Assembly (NCBI GenBank): GCA_900320415.1
Contig: ONSE01000103.1
Coordinates: 1 to 8,725 of the forward strand
Reading direction: 5' to 3'
Source of the DNA: an uncultured Eubacteriales bacterium
GTDB lineage: Bacteria; Bacillota; Clostridia; Oscillospirales; Acutalibacteraceae
DNA: 8,725 nucleotides
Part shown: piece after piece, positions 6,708 to 8,725 of the stretch
Layout of the letters: the number at the start of each line of letters is the position of its first letter
Numbering within the stretch: position 1 is the stretch's first letter
Notes under the pieces: model-generated
The model's database searches: none
Told to the model about the DNA's origin: nothing
The model's input: only the letters and a program-made list of their open reading frames with translations
Made by a program: the position numbers and the translations under genes

Positions 6708-7934
6708 ATGGGTGTATACGAGGAACTCATTGCAAGAGGTCTGATTGCACAGGTAACAGACGAAGAAGAAATCAGAGAATTAGTGAATTCCGGCAAGGCG
6801 GTATTCTATATCGGCTTTGATCCCACGGCGGACAGCCTTCATGTAGGTCACTTCATGGCGCTCTGCCTGATGAAGCGTCTGCAGATGGCAGGCAACAAGC
6901 CGATCGCGCTTCTGGGCGGCGGCACGGGCATGATTGGAGATCCCTCGGGACGTACCGATATGCGCCAGATGCTCACCAGAGAGCAGATTCAGCACAATGT
7001 TGACTGCTTCAGAAAGCAGATGAGCAGGTTTATCGACTTCTCCGACGGCAAGGCGCTGATGGTGGATAACGCGGAGTGGCTGCTCGACCTCAACTACGTG
7101 GAGCTGCTGCGCGAGGTCGGCGCGTGCTTCAGTGTCAACAGGATGCTGACGGCGGAGTGCTACAAGCAGAGACTCGAGAGAGGTCTCAGCTTTCTGGAAT
7201 TCAACTACATGATTATGCAGTCCTACGATTTCTACGCCCTCTATCAGAGATACGGCTGCAATATGCAGTTTGGCGGAGACGATCAGTGGAGCAATATGCT
7301 GGGCGGCACCGAGCTAATCCGCCGCAAGCTGGGCAAGGACGCTTACGCCATGACCATCAACCTGCTGCTCAATTCCGAGGGCAAGAAGATGGGCAAGACC
7401 CAGTCGGGCGCGGTATGGCTTGACGCAAACAAGACCAGCCCCTATGAATTTTACCAGTACTGGAGAAACGTGGACGACGCGGATGTCGTCAAGTGTCTCA
7501 AGATGCTGACCTTCCTGCCGCTCGAGGAGATCGAGGAGCTTGCCAAGCTCGAGGGCAGCGAGATCAACAAGGCAAAAGAGGTGCTTGCGCACGAGCTGAC
7601 AGAGCTGATCCACGGCAAGGAAGAGGCAGACAAGGCGCAGGAGGCGGCGAGAGCGCTCTTCGGCAGCAAGCAGAACACCGACAATATGCCCTCCACCGAG
7701 ATTGACCGCGCGGCGCTGGGCGGGGACGGTATCGCGGTTCTCGATCTGCTCTCCCAATGCGGACTGATCCCCTCCAAAAAGGAGGGCAGACGCCTGATCG
7801 ATCAGGGCGGCATTTCCGTTGACGACGAGAAGGTGACCGACGTGAACGCGAGGTTCACCGAGGCGGCGTTTGAGAAGGGCTACGTTGTCATCAAAAAGGG
7901 CAAAAAGGTGTTCCATAAGGCGCTTCTGAAATAA
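6708..7934 (+). CDS. tyrS: Tyrosyl-tRNA synthetase
   Basis: A class I aminoacyl-tRNA synthetase of 408 residues that charges tRNA-Tyr with tyrosine in the cytosol. The ATP-binding HIGH-type motif is HVGH (45-48), preceded by YIGFDPTADSL. The tyrosine pocket block QFGGDDQWSNM is present, and the KMSKS-type loop is KMGKT (227-231). A C-terminal S4 RNA-binding domain (about 342-405, with SKKEGRRLIDQGGISVDD) contacts the tRNA. Length and motif order are those of the ordinary bacterial TyrS, with nothing missing. ATG at 6708 has AAAGGA at 6694-6699 with an eight-base spacer; the in-frame TTG one codon earlier is less likely. The leader from the predicted transcription start is only about 41 bases, too short for a T-box, which controls tyrS in many Firmicutes. 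mscL follows 49 bases downstream with no terminator between, so the two are probably co-transcribed. Confidence 0.96.
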   Translation: MGVYEELIARGLIAQVTDEEEIRELVNSGKAVFYIGFDPTADSLHVGHFMALCLMKRLQMAGNKPIALLGGGTGMIGDPSGRTDMRQMLTREQIQHNVDCFRKQMSRFIDFSDGKALMVDNAEWLLDLNYVELLREVGACFSVNRMLTAECYKQRLERGLSFLEFNYMIMQSYDFYALYQRYGCNMQFGGDDQWSNMLGGTELIRRKLGKDAYAMTINLLLNSEGKKMGKTQSGAVWLDANKTSPYEFYQYWRNVDDADVVKCLKMLTFLPLEEIEELAKLEGSEINKAKEVLAHELTELIHGKEEADKAQEAARALFGSKQNTDNMPSTEIDRAALGGDGIAVLDLLSQCGLIPSKKEGRRLIDQGGISVDDEKVTDVNARFTEAAFEKGYVVIKKGKKVFHKALLK

Positions 7935-7941
7935 GGATCCA

Positions 7942-7955
7942 AGCAGGAAACTGCT
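7942..7955 (+). other. Small GNRA-loop hairpin between tyrS and mscL
   Basis: AGCAG (7942-7946) pairs with CTGCT (7951-7955) around GAAA, a stable GNRA tetraloop. With five base pairs and no T-run after it, it is not an intrinsic terminator. It sits seven bases after the tyrS stop and ends 16 bases before the mscL ribosome site (GAGGG, 7972-7976), and may be a minor intercistronic RNA element or chance. Confidence 0.3.
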
Positions 7956-7983
7956 CGAATAAATAAGGAAAGAGGGAAACTCA

Positions 7984-8415
7984 ATGAAAAAATTCATGGC
8001 TGAATTCAAAGAATTCATCAGCCGCGGCAACGTGATGGACATGGCGGTCGGCGTTATCATCGGCGGCGCGTTTGGTGCGATTGTCACCTCGCTCTGTAAT
8101 GATGTCATCACCCCCGTCATCCAGCTCATCATCAGTAAGGCGCTCGGCGTGGAGTCCATCGACGAGATGACCCAGGTTCTCAATGTTGGCCCCATCGCGT
8201 TCGGCAACTTTATCTCCGCTATTATCAACTTCCTGATCATGGCGCTCATCATCTTCCTGATGGTCAAGGGCATCAACAAGCTCACAAGCCTCAAGAAGAA
8301 GGAAGAGAAGGAAGAAGAACCCACCACAAAGACCTGCCCGTTCTGCTGCAGCGAGATCGATATCAAGGCGACAAGATGCCCCCATTGCACCAGCGAGCTG
8401 AAGGCGAAGAAATAA
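7984..8415 (+). CDS. mscL: Large-conductance mechanosensitive channel MscL with C-terminal zinc ribbon
   Basis: A 143-residue MscL, the pentameric membrane channel that opens under membrane tension to release solutes during hypo-osmotic shock. The N-terminal amphipathic helix and first membrane helix are recognisable (EFKEFISRGNVMDMAVGVIIGGAFGAIV in two parts, about residues 7-34). They are followed by ITP at 42-44, a periplasmic loop (~50-70) and a second membrane helix (~72-97). The cytoplasmic tail is a Lys/Glu-rich stretch (~100-114) and then a CPFC...CPHC zinc ribbon (Cys118, Cys121, Cys132, Cys135), in place of the plain helical bundle of E. coli MscL. Similar ribbons occur, as far as I recall, in other Firmicutes MscL proteins; their role is unclear. 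ATG at 7984 follows GAGGG (7972-7976) by seven bases. A strong terminator lies 31 bases past the stop. Confidence 0.95.
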   Translation: MKKFMAEFKEFISRGNVMDMAVGVIIGGAFGAIVTSLCNDVITPVIQLIISKALGVESIDEMTQVLNVGPIAFGNFISAIINFLIMALIIFLMVKGINKLTSLKKKEEKEEEPTTKTCPFCCSEIDIKATRCPHCTSELKAKK

Positions 8416-8446
8416 AGAATACTTACCCAAAAACACAATACGTCAT

Positions 8447-8491
8447 TATCCCCGAAGGTCGGACATCAATCTGACCTTCGGGGATATTTTT
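8447..8491 (+). terminator. Strong intrinsic terminator after mscL
   Basis: The arms 8447-8460 and 8473-8486 are perfectly complementary over 14 bases (TATCCCCGAAGGTC and its reverse complement). The stem can extend inward by one G-T and two Watson-Crick pairs to a 17-bp stem with a six-base loop (8464-8469). Five Ts follow at 8487-8491. This is a textbook Rho-independent terminator for the tyrS-mscL unit. In the opposite direction no T-run directly abuts the stem, so it looks one-directional. Confidence 0.92.
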
Positions 8492-8725
8492 ATCCGAAGG
8501 ACGCAAAACGGTGCTGTGCAAACCGTGATACGGGACAATGCTGTTCCCTCGGTTGTATCCTCCAGGCCGCGGAAACAGCATACAAACCTGTTTTCAAAGC
8601 TAAGTCCGGAAAATGCCGCTTTGGCAATTTTGTTGAACCGTCCGTACGGATCTGTGAGCAAATCGGGGTGAAAGAAACATTTATTCACCAAACCACAAAA
8701 ATATATATTATCCTACCGCAAAAAA
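8492..8725. other. Unassigned region after the terminator, structured and stop-poor
   Basis: No gene, RNA family or insertion sequence is recognised here. The stretch is clearly less GC-rich than the genes to its left and ends in an A/T-rich run. The mscL codon phase contains no stop from the mscL TAA (8413-8415) to the window edge, 103 codons including the terminator, but it has no ATG, TTG or CTG and only one GTG (8668). On the other strand the same phase is open from 8691 to 8446, with a TTG start, no convincing Shine-Dalgarno and no recognisable protein. Several short inverted repeats occur: ACGGT/ACCGT (8508-8512, 8522-8526), AACCG/CGGTT (8521-8525, 8550-8554), an ATGCTGTTCC/GGAAACAGCAT pair (8538-8547, 8571-8581), AAAATGCC/GGCAATTTT (8610-8617, 8623-8631) and the palindrome TCCGTACGGA (8641-8650). 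It may be a degraded coding fragment, a dispersed repeat or a small RNA. Confidence 0.4.

Noticed and set aside
7314..8438. 374-codon open frame on the - strand opposite tyrS and mscL
   Set aside because: It lies antisense to two clearly real genes and spans the gap between them. GC-rich codon use leaves few stops on the opposite strand; it shows no family features of its own.
8446..8691. 81-codon open frame on the - strand in the tail region
   Set aside because: It starts with TTG, has no purine-rich ribosome site upstream, runs through the mscL terminator stem and resembles no protein I know. I keep it only as part of the unexplained region.

Overview
The window looks like a piece of core chromosome from a moderately GC-rich, Gram-positive Clostridia-type bacterium. 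An Oscillospiraceae/Ruminococcus-like host is my best guess from protein character and gene order, not from any search. All six recognisable genes lie on the + strand and have good Shine-Dalgarno sites. No mobile element, CRISPR array, tRNA or rRNA is visible.

Layout. Positions 92-6580 form a tightly packed likely operon: a TepA-type ClpP-fold protease, the undecaprenyl-diphosphate phosphatase uppP, an FtsK/SpoIIIE DNA translocase and a YgiQ-family radical SAM protein. The gaps are 82, 24 and 14 bases. The operon's main promoter is probably left of the window. A tepA gene close to spoIIIE is the arrangement known in Bacillus; here uppP sits between the two. A second unit starts at a near-consensus sigma-A promoter (6632-6660) and carries tyrS (tyrosyl-tRNA synthetase) and mscL (mechanosensitive channel with a C-terminal zinc ribbon). 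It ends at a strong intrinsic terminator (8447-8491).

How the genes relate. uppP recycles the lipid carrier for cell-wall synthesis and ftsK moves DNA through the closing septum, so the first operon mixes envelope growth with chromosome segregation. tepA is a membrane-associated or cytosolic quality-control protease by family. The role of ygiQ is unknown. tyrS and mscL are housekeeping genes with no obvious functional link.

The last 230 or so bases (8492-8725) are different: lower in GC, with no recognisable gene. They are free of stop codons in the mscL codon phase on + and almost throughout on the antiparallel strand, and they are rich in short inverted repeats. This is the least explained part of the window. 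I did not find convincing evidence of a new biological system elsewhere; the other observations are local oddities in ordinary genes and leaders.
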